DNA of 33,052 bases. Source: Syntrophobacteraceae bacterium (GTDB lineage Bacteria; Desulfobacterota; Syntrophobacteria; Syntrophobacterales; Syntrophobacteraceae). The notes below the pieces were generated by a model. That model was given only the letters and a program-made list of their open reading frames with translations, was not told the origin of the DNA and made no database searches. The stretch covers positions 1 to 33,052 of the forward strand of contig JALOOX010000041.1 of assembly GCA_025454175.1 (NCBI GenBank). The letters are read 5' to 3'. Shown in pieces: positions 14,606 through 21,985 of this stretch; position 1 is the first letter of the stretch, and every line of letters begins with the position of its first letter. The position numbers and the translations under genes were made by a program.

Positions 14606-16240
14606 TCATGGTTTGTCAGGGGAGACGCTGGAATGCTCCAGTTCATAATACATGGCTCCCGACGCTGTCTTTTCAATCTGTTTCGTCACTTCCGTTCCCA
14701 CCACGAGGCTGAGCTGCGACTGGAGGGCGATGTGGTCGTAGCGCGTCTTGTAGTGCTGTGCGCTCATGAGGGCTTCAATGAGCTGTGCGCGGATGACTTT
14801 CTCCGTTTCCACCAGCTCGTTCTGGTAGGCGCGGATATTGAGGTCCCGGTTTTCCTCGGCGGCTTTCAAGGCGTCCAGCGTCGCCTGGTGCGACTTCTGA
14901 GCAGCGCTCAGCCCCAGGAAGATGTCCTTGATCTGCAGTCCGATTCCCTCCTGCAGGAGGAACCTTTCCTCCTTGATCTTGTCCACCCGCGCCCGGGTTT
15001 CCTTCACCTTGTTTCGCGTGAGGAAGCCGTCGAAGACCGCCATCTCCACCCCGACGCCGACACTCCACCCATGCTTGTTCCGGGCCGTCACCATGCCGGC
15101 ATTGTAGTCATTCCAAAGGGTGTGGACTTCGCCTGTCAGGGCCACCCTGGGATGGTAGCCGCTTCTGGCGGTTCGGACCGCGCCTTCGGCCGCGCGAATG
15201 CCGGCTTCCACCGTGGCCCAGTCGGGACTGAACTCATAGGCGGTGGAGACCAGCCGATCCAGGTCGCCGGAGTAGGGCGCGAACGGGAGCTCCCGGTCGG
15301 CGGGCTTGACGCTCGTGCGCCACTCCATGCCCATGGTGTTGGCGAGGGCCGCCCGGGCCATCTCCTCGTTCTTGTCCAGCAGGGCCACGGCTGATCGCAG
15401 CGACTCCACCATGACCTTGTTGTCCAGGTAATCGGTTTTCATGACCCTTCCGGAACCTTCCTTGTACATGGTTTCGGTCAGGCTGAGCGTCGCTTCCATG
15501 CGGGCCAGCGTGTCCCTGCCGACCTGGTGGAGCTGCCGCGCGAGCACCGCTCCATAGTACAGCCTTTTGACGCTGTCGATGATCTCGAGATCCGTGCGCC
15601 GGGCGTCCTGCCTCGCGATTTCGAGGCCGCCCCCGGCCTGCTCGCGAAGCCCCTTGCGCATGCCGCCGTCATAGAGCAGCCACGTGGCGTTCACCGACGC
15701 CATGAAGGAGTCCCGGTCCATCAGCTTGACGTCCTGGGCGGGAATTTTCAACTTCTGGGGAGGCGTGTTGATGGTCTGCCCGGGAAAAGCGATGGGAAGC
15801 TGGATGTTGCCCGGTGGAAAGCCTGGACCGAAAGCATTGGCCGGTATGGTCACGCTCATCGTTCCGCCGGGGATGCTGAATGACTGCGCCGGAACGTTGA
15901 AGCTCGAAGCCGGGAAGAGAAAGTTTGGCGGCTCGTCCAATCGCATGAAGGCCCCCTTGAGATTCACCTGGGGCCAGTAGCCGGCCAGGGCCTGGCGATG
16001 CTGCGCCTCCGCCATGGCCACCGCGAAGTTGGAGGCCGGCCTCCGGTGGCTGTTTTCCATGGCGGTGGTGAGGCATTCATCGAGGGTCATTCCCTTGGCC
16101 AGTTTGGCGCCCTTGCCCGTTTCAGTCATATTCTCGGCTTCGGCTGTCAGGCCGACGGTGCTTGTCGCCAAGATACCGACACAAAGGGCGAGGGCAACGC
16201 TCGACGTCGTGAACAGTCTCGCTGCTTTCCAGAGGATCAT
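14606..16240 (-). CDS. TolC-family outer-membrane efflux protein
   Basis: A 544-residue outer-membrane factor that would form a trimeric channel-tunnel for type I secretion or tripartite efflux. The signal peptide LFTTSSVALALCVGILATSTVGLTAEA is cut at about residue 35. The repeated OEP architecture is visible: MTLDECLTTAMENS (51-64), long helical stretches, LLYDGGMRKG (about 188), SGYHPRVALTGE and VFDGFLTRNKVKETRARVDKIKEE in the second half. A proline- and hydrophobic-rich insert (about 104-175), with repeats of the I-P-x-G/A type, is longer than in E. coli TolC. Start 16240 has AAGGA ten bases upstream; the frame extends to 16300 without a better start. It is the first gene of the operon with the PhnD-like proteins and the kinase, and lacks the usual membrane-fusion and pump partners. 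Confidence 0.9.
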   Translation of the reverse strand: MILWKAARLFTTSSVALALCVGILATSTVGLTAEAENMTETGKGAKLAKGMTLDECLTTAMENSHRRPASNFAVAMAEAQHRQALAGYWPQVNLKGAFMRLDEPPNFLFPASSFNVPAQSFSIPGGTMSVTIPANAFGPGFPPGNIQLPIAFPGQTINTPPQKLKIPAQDVKLMDRDSFMASVNATWLLYDGGMRKGLREQAGGGLEIARQDARRTDLEIIDSVKRLYYGAVLARQLHQVGRDTLARMEATLSLTETMYKEGSGRVMKTDYLDNKVMVESLRSAVALLDKNEEMARAALANTMGMEWRTSVKPADRELPFAPYSGDLDRLVSTAYEFSPDWATVEAGIRAAEGAVRTARSGYHPRVALTGEVHTLWNDYNAGMVTARNKHGWSVGVGVEMAVFDGFLTRNKVKETRARVDKIKEERFLLQEGIGLQIKDIFLGLSAAQKSHQATLDALKAAEENRDLNIRAYQNELVETEKVIRAQLIEALMSAQHYKTRYDHIALQSQLSLVVGTEVTKQIEKTASGAMYYELEHSSVSPDKP

Positions 16241-16324
16241 TTTCAGTCGTTCCTTATGGCTGGAGCCAACTCCAATGGGGTGTGCTTCTCTTTGCCGCAT
16301 GGCTTGACGGCGTGGGCAGATGCA

Positions 16325-16384
16325 ATATCCGCGCAGTTATTTGATTATGTTGATACTAAAGTACTGCGGATATAGTGCGGATAT
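16325..16384. promoter_or_regulatory. Operator-like TGCGGATAT repeats upstream of the TolC/PhnD/kinase operon
   Basis: Two adjacent 11-bp direct repeats, ACTGCGGATAT (16363-16373) and AGTGCGGATAT (16374-16384), face an inverted copy, ATATCCGCGCAGT (16325-16337), across a 25-bp AT-rich spacer. On the minus strand the spacer contains CATAAT (16344-16349), a possible -10 for the operon 85 bp before the TolC start. A TTGATA near 16381-16386 is also possible as a -35 with a different -10. The arrangement looks like binding sites for a dimeric regulator, but the regulator is not identifiable. Confidence 0.5.
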
Positions 16385-16469
16385 CAATTCCCAACATTGA
16401 AATCCGGAATCAGGCCTGGGCTCCAGGTGAAATCAGGGAGGGGGATGGATGGAAGGTTTTTCTTGCTGA

Positions 16470-16802
16470 CATGAAGCGGACCGCGGGACTGTTCCCGAGC
16501 TGGTCAGGATCGCCAACGAGCATCGCATTCCCACTTTTTCCCAGACCGGAGCGGAGTGGGTGAAAAGCGGTTTTCTGATGAGCATCTCGCGGGTCGGCTT
16601 CAGGCCCGTGGGCATGTTCGAGGCCGCCATCATGGCCAAGATATTCAATGGGGCGAAGCCCCGGCAGTTGCTCCAGCTGTTCCAGGAATCCCCAAACATA
16701 GCCCTGAACCTCAAGACAGCAGAAATCATCGGGCTGTACCTCCACGCCAACGTCCTGGCGGCGGCCGATGAAATCTACAATGAAATATCCGCCCCGGAAT
16801 AG
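16470..16802 (+). pseudogene. C-terminal relic of an ABC_sub_bind-family binding protein
   Basis: An open stretch of about 110 codons with no proper start (stop codon at 16467-16469; only GTG 16560 and internal ATGs available). It reads VPELVRIANEHRIPTFSQTG, then SISRVGFRPVGMFEAAIMAK, IFNGAKPRQLLQLFQESP, and NIALNLKTAEIIGLYLHAN with LAAADEIYNEI. The last part is the typical end of PF04392 ABC substrate-binding proteins (N-L-K-T-A-x-x-I-G-L, then L-A-x-A-D-E). A full protein would be about 320 residues, so the first two thirds are missing. It sits divergently just upstream of the TolC/PhnD operon, suggesting an older binding-protein gene here was lost by deletion when the present regulatory region formed. 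Confidence 0.75.
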
Positions 16803-16954
16803 GGGCAATGTCGGGGGACCGTCGACGACCCAATGCTGCCGTGCCAGGCAAGTTGGGTGGAGTGGCAAGGGAGCCGGGCGTCGACGATCTTTCCGAACCC
16901 GCCCATTGCCCGCCGTCTCCCGTGCTTTCCGCCACAAGCACCTGCCGCGCCGCT

Positions 16955-18121
16955 TCAACTTGGGAGCTTTCCCGCCTTCGTCAGGGCGCTGTTCAGCCTG
17001 AAAAGGCCGTAGCCGCAGAGGCAGCCGGCTCCGGCCGCGGCGAACACAACGGGGTAGCCGGACCATTCCGCCACGTAGCCCAGGGCGGTGGAGCCGATGA
17101 ACACCCCCGCGTCGATGCTCCCGGTGAAGATGCCCGTGGCCTTTCCCCGGTTGTCGGGGCTTTCGTTCCTCACGGCCATGGTGTTCAGCGCCGGGTAGAG
17201 AAACCCGTGCCCGCAGCCCATGAGGATGCCGGCCAGGGCGAGGAGGGCGTGATTGCTCAGGAAGACGATCACCCCCAGCCCCACGGACAGGAGCAGGAAG
17301 GCCAGGGGTATGACGCGAGACTCGCCGACGCGGTCCGCCACGCGCCCTCCCAAGAGCCGCGTCAAAACCGCGGTCCCCGAGTAGCTGATGTAGTAGTATG
17401 AAAGTATGGAGATGTTGCGCTCGGCGGCGAAAGGTGGCAGGAAGGTGCCCGCGGCGGCCAGGCCGAATCCGAAGAGAAACGAGAGAGCGGAGACCAGCAC
17501 CAGGTGATTCGCTCGAAGCACGGAGAAAAAGGAGGCCGAGGGCGAGGACGGATTCCGTCGATAGGCTTCGACGAGGGGCAGATGGGCCAGGAGCGCCATG
17601 AGCCCCATGACCGACGCGGTTGCGAAAAGGGCCGGGAAGCCCAGGCGCCTGATCATCAGCTCGCACACCACAGGTCCCAGGGCGAGCCCCGTGAGTCCGG
17701 ATATGCCGAACATGCCGATGCCCTCGTTCAGCCGATGGGCGGGAATGATATCGACGGCATAGGTGAAGGCGGCGGTGAAGCAGAGAGCGATTCCGACGCC
17801 GTGAACGATGCGGACGGGCAGCAGGAAGGGGTAAATGGCCTGGATGGGACCTTCGGGCACCAGGTAGAGCAGCGGCAGCAGGGTCATGAGCACGGCGCCG
17901 ATGGTGAAGCTCCGCTTGCGTCCGATGCGGTCGATCATGTGGGCGATCCATGGCCGGAACAGGACCGAAGCGAGGGTGAAGATGCCCATGAGGATGCCCA
18001 CGTCGGATGGAGCGCCGCCCCGATCCAGGATGAAGAGCGGGAAGAGAAAAAAACAGCTGTAGCTCGATATGGCGGCCAGGTTGCAAAAGGCCATGGTGAT
18101 GAAACCGGGCGTATAGAGCAT
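16955..18121 (-). CDS. Major facilitator superfamily transporter
   Basis: A 388-residue inner-membrane protein with about twelve hydrophobic segments, the standard MFS size. Motif A between helices 2 and 3 reads FRPWIAHMIDRIGRKRSFTIG (the family's G-x-x-x-D-R-x-G-R-R/K), and the weaker second-half copy is LLGGRVADRVGESRVIPLA. Residues such as GxGxALG in FGISGLTGLALGPVVCE are typical of antiporter-like motif C regions, so drug or metabolite export is possible, but the substrate is not predictable. The start ATG 18121 lies 113 bp from the divergently transcribed methyltransferase gene, which may share its promoter region. The stretch 16803-16954 downstream shows no gene. Confidence 0.92.
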   Translation of the reverse strand: MLYTPGFITMAFCNLAAISSYSCFFLFPLFILDRGGAPSDVGILMGIFTLASVLFRPWIAHMIDRIGRKRSFTIGAVLMTLLPLLYLVPEGPIQAIYPFLLPVRIVHGVGIALCFTAAFTYAVDIIPAHRLNEGIGMFGISGLTGLALGPVVCELMIRRLGFPALFATASVMGLMALLAHLPLVEAYRRNPSSPSASFFSVLRANHLVLVSALSFLFGFGLAAAGTFLPPFAAERNISILSYYYISYSGTAVLTRLLGGRVADRVGESRVIPLAFLLLSVGLGVIVFLSNHALLALAGILMGCGHGFLYPALNTMAVRNESPDNRGKATGIFTGSIDAGVFIGSTALGYVAEWSGYPVVFAAAGAGCLCGYGLFRLNSALTKAGKLPS

Positions 18122-18234
18122 TCAGGCGGTTCACTTCCGCGTTGAGGGAGCGCGATGCATCGTCACGCCCAGACCCATACCAGAGACCTTGCCGGCCGAC
18201 AACGAAACATTCCTCCTGGACCACGGGAGAGGTG

Positions 18235-18888
18235 ATGCGGTTCTTTCGATCTCACGATGATTACGCCATGGTCGCTCCGTTTTTCGATGCGGTGCTGGGG
18301 CCCTTCATGACGGCCGTCCAGCAAGAAATCCGCCGAACGATGGGGCGGCTCGCGGTGCGGGACGTGCTGGATATCTGCTGTGGAACGGGGCGCCAGGTCC
18401 GGCTCCTTGCCGAATCCGGAATGCGAGGGGTCGGCATCGATCGATCCCCTTCCATGCTCGACATGGCCGGGAGCAGGAGCAGGGGGCTCATCCCTTTCCT
18501 GCTCGGCGACGCTCGAAACCTGCCCTTCCGGGACAACTCCTTCGATGGGGCTCTCCTCTCCTTTGCCCTTCACGAGAACGAACCCCACATGTGGCGCCCG
18601 ATGGTCCGCGAGGCCACGAGAATCCTGCGCCCCCATGGAAGGCTGCTGATCCTGGACTACCTTGCGCCCGGAAACCTGGCGAGGCCTGGAGCCGTCGGCC
18701 CGTTGCTGATTCACGCCGTCGAATGGATGGCGGGGGAAAGGCATTACCGAAACTTCAGGAAGTTCGTGAGCCGCGGCGGCCTGGAAGGTGTTCTGCAGGA
18801 GCATCCCGTGAGGATAACGGACAAGTCTCTTCACTTCTTCGGAATGGTCGGTCTGGTCAGCTGCGTCAAGGAGCGAAGCATGGGGTGA
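18235..18888 (+). CDS. Class I SAM-dependent methyltransferase (UbiE-like)
   Basis: A 217-residue cytoplasmic methyltransferase. Motif I is VLDICCGTGRQVRLL (44-58), binding SAM; the acidic residue of motif II lies in GVGIDRS (65-71). GDARNLPFRDNSFD (91-104) and EATRILRPHGRLLILDYL are typical of the Methyltransf_11/UbiE group acting on small molecules or quinone precursors. The substrate is not identifiable. ATG 18235 follows GGGAGAGG; the frame extends to a TTG at 18142 without a ribosome site. It is divergent from the MFS gene, and a methylated export substrate is a possible but unsupported link. A terminator hairpin follows four bases after the stop. Confidence 0.9.
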   Translation: MRFFRSHDDYAMVAPFFDAVLGPFMTAVQQEIRRTMGRLAVRDVLDICCGTGRQVRLLAESGMRGVGIDRSPSMLDMAGSRSRGLIPFLLGDARNLPFRDNSFDGALLSFALHENEPHMWRPMVREATRILRPHGRLLILDYLAPGNLARPGAVGPLLIHAVEWMAGERHYRNFRKFVSRGGLEGVLQEHPVRITDKSLHFFGMVGLVSCVKERSMG

Positions 18889-18891
18889 GCC

Positions 18892-18936
18892 CGGGGGAAC
18901 GGCCTCTTCCGGTCCTCGCATTCCCCCGTTTTCTCT
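18892..18936 (+). terminator. Intrinsic terminator after the methyltransferase gene
   Basis: CGGGGGAA (18892-18899) pairs perfectly with TTCCCCCG (18921-18928), with a further CGG/CCG pairing in the 21-base loop. The T-rich run TTTTCTCT (18929-18936) follows directly. It begins four bases after the methyltransferase stop. Confidence 0.6.
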
Positions 18937-19046
18937 CGGCCGGCATCCTCTCGCTCGAGACCTTGTGTTGCGCGTCTTGCGCCTGCAATGCTCTTGCGGG
19001 CATCGGTCCGGCCCATGTGCCGGCCGGCCCGCCCGCGGACGCTCCG

Positions 19047-19472
19047 TCACATCTTGGGAAACTTCAAAGTCACGCTCTGCTCGTCGTCCTCTTTCTCGGC
19101 GCTCAATTCGAGCTCAAGGCTGCTGTCACGAATTCCCACGGCGAGGGTGGTCTTTCCTTCATCGCCGTCGAAATGGCCGATCTGCTTCACCATTTCGAAG
19201 ATCCGTCTGCCCACTTCTTTTCCAGGTGAAGGGAGCTCCGTCTTTCGAAACTTGGCGACGACTTTGACGTCTCCCTCATCGTCGGTGGATATCTCGATGG
19301 ACTTGGCATTGCTGTCGATCCCGTGGAGAATGGCCAGGGCAAGCCACTTGTAGGCGGCATCCTCCTGGTCCTCATCACTTTTGAGCACGGACATCTCCCT
19401 GAGGGGCTGGGTATTCAGGTAGCAGTCACACATTTCCTGTACTTTGAGGTGGGTGCTGCGACTGTCTTTCAT
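19047..19472 (-). CDS. Hypothetical acidic cytoplasmic protein
   Basis: A 141-residue protein not recognised as a known family. The start is secure: AAGGAGG sits eight bases before ATG 19472. It opens with MKDSRSTHLKVQEMCDCYLNT, has a helical middle (AAYKWLALAILHGIDSNAKSI), then alternating acidic and beta-like segments (ISTDDEGDVKVVAKF, HFDGDEGKTTLAVGI, LELELSAEKEDDEQSVTLKF). No signal peptide or membrane segment is seen. The CDC pair at 15-17 might bind metal. It converges with the methyltransferase gene and has its own upstream region. Composition and codon usage match the neighbourhood, so it is probably a resident gene; function unknown. Confidence 0.8.
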   Translation of the reverse strand: MKDSRSTHLKVQEMCDCYLNTQPLREMSVLKSDEDQEDAAYKWLALAILHGIDSNAKSIEISTDDEGDVKVVAKFRKTELPSPGKEVGRRIFEMVKQIGHFDGDEGKTTLAVGIRDSSLELELSAEKEDDEQSVTLKFPKM

Positions 19473-19939
19473 GGCTGGTTCCTCCTTGCAGTGTATAGGC
19501 TCGGATCCTGATTCACGTGTTACAGGTTATTTTTGATCACCATCACCAAATCAGCTTGCGTGGGTGGTCCTGCTGCCGTGAATGATCACTAGAAAAAGGA
19601 TAACAATCAATTGCGGTACATCAAGCCGACGGCGTTGCACTTTCTGGCTCCGCGGGCAGGATTTCGAATCCTCAAGGGTTGGTGCAGGCTCGAAATGACG
19701 GAGGGACTCCGGGGAGCTGAATCATGGAGAGGGGCGTTCCCCATTGAAAAATACTATCCATCCATGGCGTATCTACGTAAGTCGCCCTATTCTTTTGGCA
19801 ACCGATTGTCGATAACTTGGGCGACACTTTGTTTGGGGTCCGCCGAACTTCGGCCGCCGGCCGGCGTTTGCATGCATTGACTCCCGGTGAGCGACGGCGC
19901 CGCTCCTTCGAATCCAGCTGCCTTGAGTCGGGTCGGACT
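19473..19939. other. Divergent intergenic region with a partial repeat
   Basis: This 467-bp stretch separates the hypothetical protein (minus) from the receiver-pseudokinase gene (plus). It contains AT-rich DNA at 19515-19620 (TTACAGGTTATTTTTGATC and GATCACTAGAAAAAGG), suitable for promoters of either gene. GGCTCGAAATGACGG near 19687-19701 looks like one end of the GTCATTTCGA palindrome family. The frame of the downstream gene is open back to a TTG at 19817, but no convincing coding start was seen there. Confidence 0.5.
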
Positions 19940-21016
19940 ATGGATGCTGAGAAAGAGACCCTGAAAGTCCTTCTCGTGGAAAACAGCGAGGATGGGTACA
20001 TCCTTGTGCGCGATCTGCTCAGGGATGCGCCCCGGTCACGGTTCGACCTCGACTGGGCCCGCGACTACGAGATGGCGATCCGGGAATTCGATCTCAAGCG
20101 CCATGATGCCTACCTCGTCGACTACGACCTGAGCGGTCGCAACGGGCTCGACATCCTGCAGGAAGCCCTTCAGAGAGGGTGCAGGGCGCCCCTGGTGCTT
20201 CTCACCGGCAGGCCCGAGCGGGACATGGACATCGCGGCCGTGAGAGCGGGAGCATCGGATTACCTCATCAAGAGCGAGATCACCCCCCGGGGTCTGGAGC
20301 GATCCATCCGGTACGCCATCGAGCGAAAGCGGGCCGAGGAGACGCTGAGGGACTCCCAGCATCAACTGCGGCATCTCTCCGCCGAGTTGCTGCACGTTCA
20401 GGAGGAAGAACGGAAGCTCATCGCCAGTGAGCTGCATGGCAACCTTGGCCAGTTGCTGGTGGCCGTCAAGCTCGGTGTCGAGAACACCCTGGCTCATCTG
20501 AAGCAGAGGCGCTTTTCTTCCAAAAGACTGGAGCCCCTGGTTCCCGTACTTCAGCACGCCATCGAGGAGGTCCGCCAGCTCTACACCCGGCTGCGGCCGA
20601 TCATTCTGGACGATCTGGGAATCGTGGCGACCCTCGAGTGGTATTGTCGCGAATTTGGAGGATTGCACCCGGAAGTGGAGGTTGATGCCGCCATCGAGGT
20701 CCATGAGGCGGAAGTCCCCGAGGACCTCAAGGTCATCCTCTACCGCCTCGTGCAGGATGCCCTCGAGATTACCATCAATGGCGGGGCGCACAAGAAGGTC
20801 GTTCTCATCCTGAGGAAGGACCCTGCCGGCCTCACTCTATCCATCACCGTAAACCCCTACCCGGGGCAGCCCAGTCACATTCCCGCCGGTCTTCGCTCCC
20901 AGAGATCGCTGACCCTCGCCGCCATGAGAGAGCGCACCATTCTGTCGGGCGGAGGTTTTTCGGGGGAGGCCGACGAGTCGGGGACCATGACCACCCGCAT
21001 GACCTGGCCCGTCTAG
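19940..21016 (+). CDS. Response-regulator receiver fused to a degenerate NarX-type kinase
   Basis: A 358-residue cytoplasmic protein. Residues 8-125 form a receiver domain with VLLVENSEDG at the first acidic pocket, phospho-acceptor D61 (YLVDYDLSG), T89 and K111. Residues 148-215 match a HisKA_3 dimerisation domain, with H166 in EERKLIASELHGNLGQ, but the aspartate that normally follows the histidine is glycine. The C-terminal part aligns with an HATPase fold, but the N box (VQDALEITINGGAHKK), the G1 box (ITVNPYPGQ) and the G2 box (RSLTLAAMRER) lack the expected N, D-x-G-x-G and G-L-G-L residues. It is probably a pseudokinase or output adaptor. ATG 19940 was chosen over the upstream TTG; its ribosome site is weak. 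No partner gene lies next to it. Confidence 0.85.
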   Translation: MDAEKETLKVLLVENSEDGYILVRDLLRDAPRSRFDLDWARDYEMAIREFDLKRHDAYLVDYDLSGRNGLDILQEALQRGCRAPLVLLTGRPERDMDIAAVRAGASDYLIKSEITPRGLERSIRYAIERKRAEETLRDSQHQLRHLSAELLHVQEEERKLIASELHGNLGQLLVAVKLGVENTLAHLKQRRFSSKRLEPLVPVLQHAIEEVRQLYTRLRPIILDDLGIVATLEWYCREFGGLHPEVEVDAAIEVHEAEVPEDLKVILYRLVQDALEITINGGAHKKVVLILRKDPAGLTLSITVNPYPGQPSHIPAGLRSQRSLTLAAMRERTILSGGGFSGEADESGTMTTRMTWPV

Positions 21017-21088
21017 AGTTGCAGAAACGTCACTTCCTGGCCTCAACGAGTACAATCCCGAGGTTGGATCCGCGCTGCCGCCGCTCTC

Positions 21089-21724
21089 TCAAGAAATGAG
21101 CCTGTCCAGCTTGTGGAGGGCCTCCGGTGGCAGCGGGCTTATCCGTTCCTTACCAAGGAGATGGGCGTAAAGGAGCGTGTGTGCGGCGTGCTCGAGCTTT
21201 TCCAGCTTGAGAAAGGCATCGTGGGGAGTCGCTCCCATGGTGACGGCCCCGTGGCGCTCCAGCAGGATGGCCTGGTGATCGGCCACCAGCGCCTCGATGG
21301 ATCGGGGGACCTCGTCCGTCGACGGTGTGGCAAAGGGCGCCGTGGGGACCGCGCCGAAGCTCAGGTAGACCTCGGGCAGGGCTTCGGCCGGAAATGGCAT
21401 CGAAGCCAGCGTGAACGCCGTGAGCATGGGGGGATGAGCATGGACGACGGCACCGACGTCACCGCGCAGGGCGTAGATCAGGGTATGCATGCGGATTTCG
21501 CTCGAGGGTCTCCCACTGCCCTGCAGGACTTCACCGTCGAGGTTCACGAGCAGCATATCCAGGGGCAGGAGCTCACCCTTGGCCTTGCCGCTCGGGGTTA
21601 TGAGGAATGACTCCAAGCCCGCCCTGCAGCTGACATTGCCGTCGGTGGCGGCGATGAAGCCGCCGGCCTGGAGCTTCCGACAGACGCGGACGAGAGCGAT
21701 GCGCTCCGCGGTGGTGTCAACCAT
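21089..21724 (-). CDS. Class II aldolase/adducin family protein (FucA-like)
   Basis: A 211-residue cytoplasmic zinc enzyme, the typical length of L-fuculose-phosphate aldolase relatives, which split sugar phosphates into DHAP and an aldehyde. Zinc ligands are H95 and H97 (VVHAHPP) and H158 (ERHGAV); the catalytic acid/base E76 lies in GRPSSEIRMH. GGFIAATDGNVSCR (21-34) and the phosphate-binding ITPSGKAKGEL (42-52) are also present. Start 21724 has AGG upstream; the frame extends to 21772 with no better start. All key residues are present, so it should be active; substrate could be fuculose-P, ribulose-P, methylthioribulose-P or similar. It converges with the pseudokinase gene and is divergent from ftsY. 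Confidence 0.9.
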   Translation of the reverse strand: MVDTTAERIALVRVCRKLQAGGFIAATDGNVSCRAGLESFLITPSGKAKGELLPLDMLLVNLDGEVLQGSGRPSSEIRMHTLIYALRGDVGAVVHAHPPMLTAFTLASMPFPAEALPEVYLSFGAVPTAPFATPSTDEVPRSIEALVADHQAILLERHGAVTMGATPHDAFLKLEKLEHAAHTLLYAHLLGKERISPLPPEALHKLDRLIS

Positions 21725-21985
21725 TTCAAACCTGCCTTTGAATCCCGGTTTCCATTCATGACCCGGCTGCATTTGACCTTGTTTTGTTCAACCACTTTAT
21801 ATATCTGTACCACACCGCGAGCCTGATTCCAGTCTTTTGATGCCGGCTCGCCGCCGGGTGAGGGCCGGGGGGACGCTGTGGGCGGCGGCAGTCGCCTGCT
21901 GTCGCGCTCGATCCGGTCCTCGTGAGATGGGACCCGACGGCGGCCATTGCCATTGACTTCTCACGTGGGAGGCAGCCAGACACCC

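Noticed and set aside
16410..18224. A 604-codon minus-strand frame overlapping the MFS gene
   Set aside because: It is a different frame of the same strand, rich in R, P, H and G, with no membrane segments. The 388-residue MFS frame has twelve hydrophobic helices and motif A.
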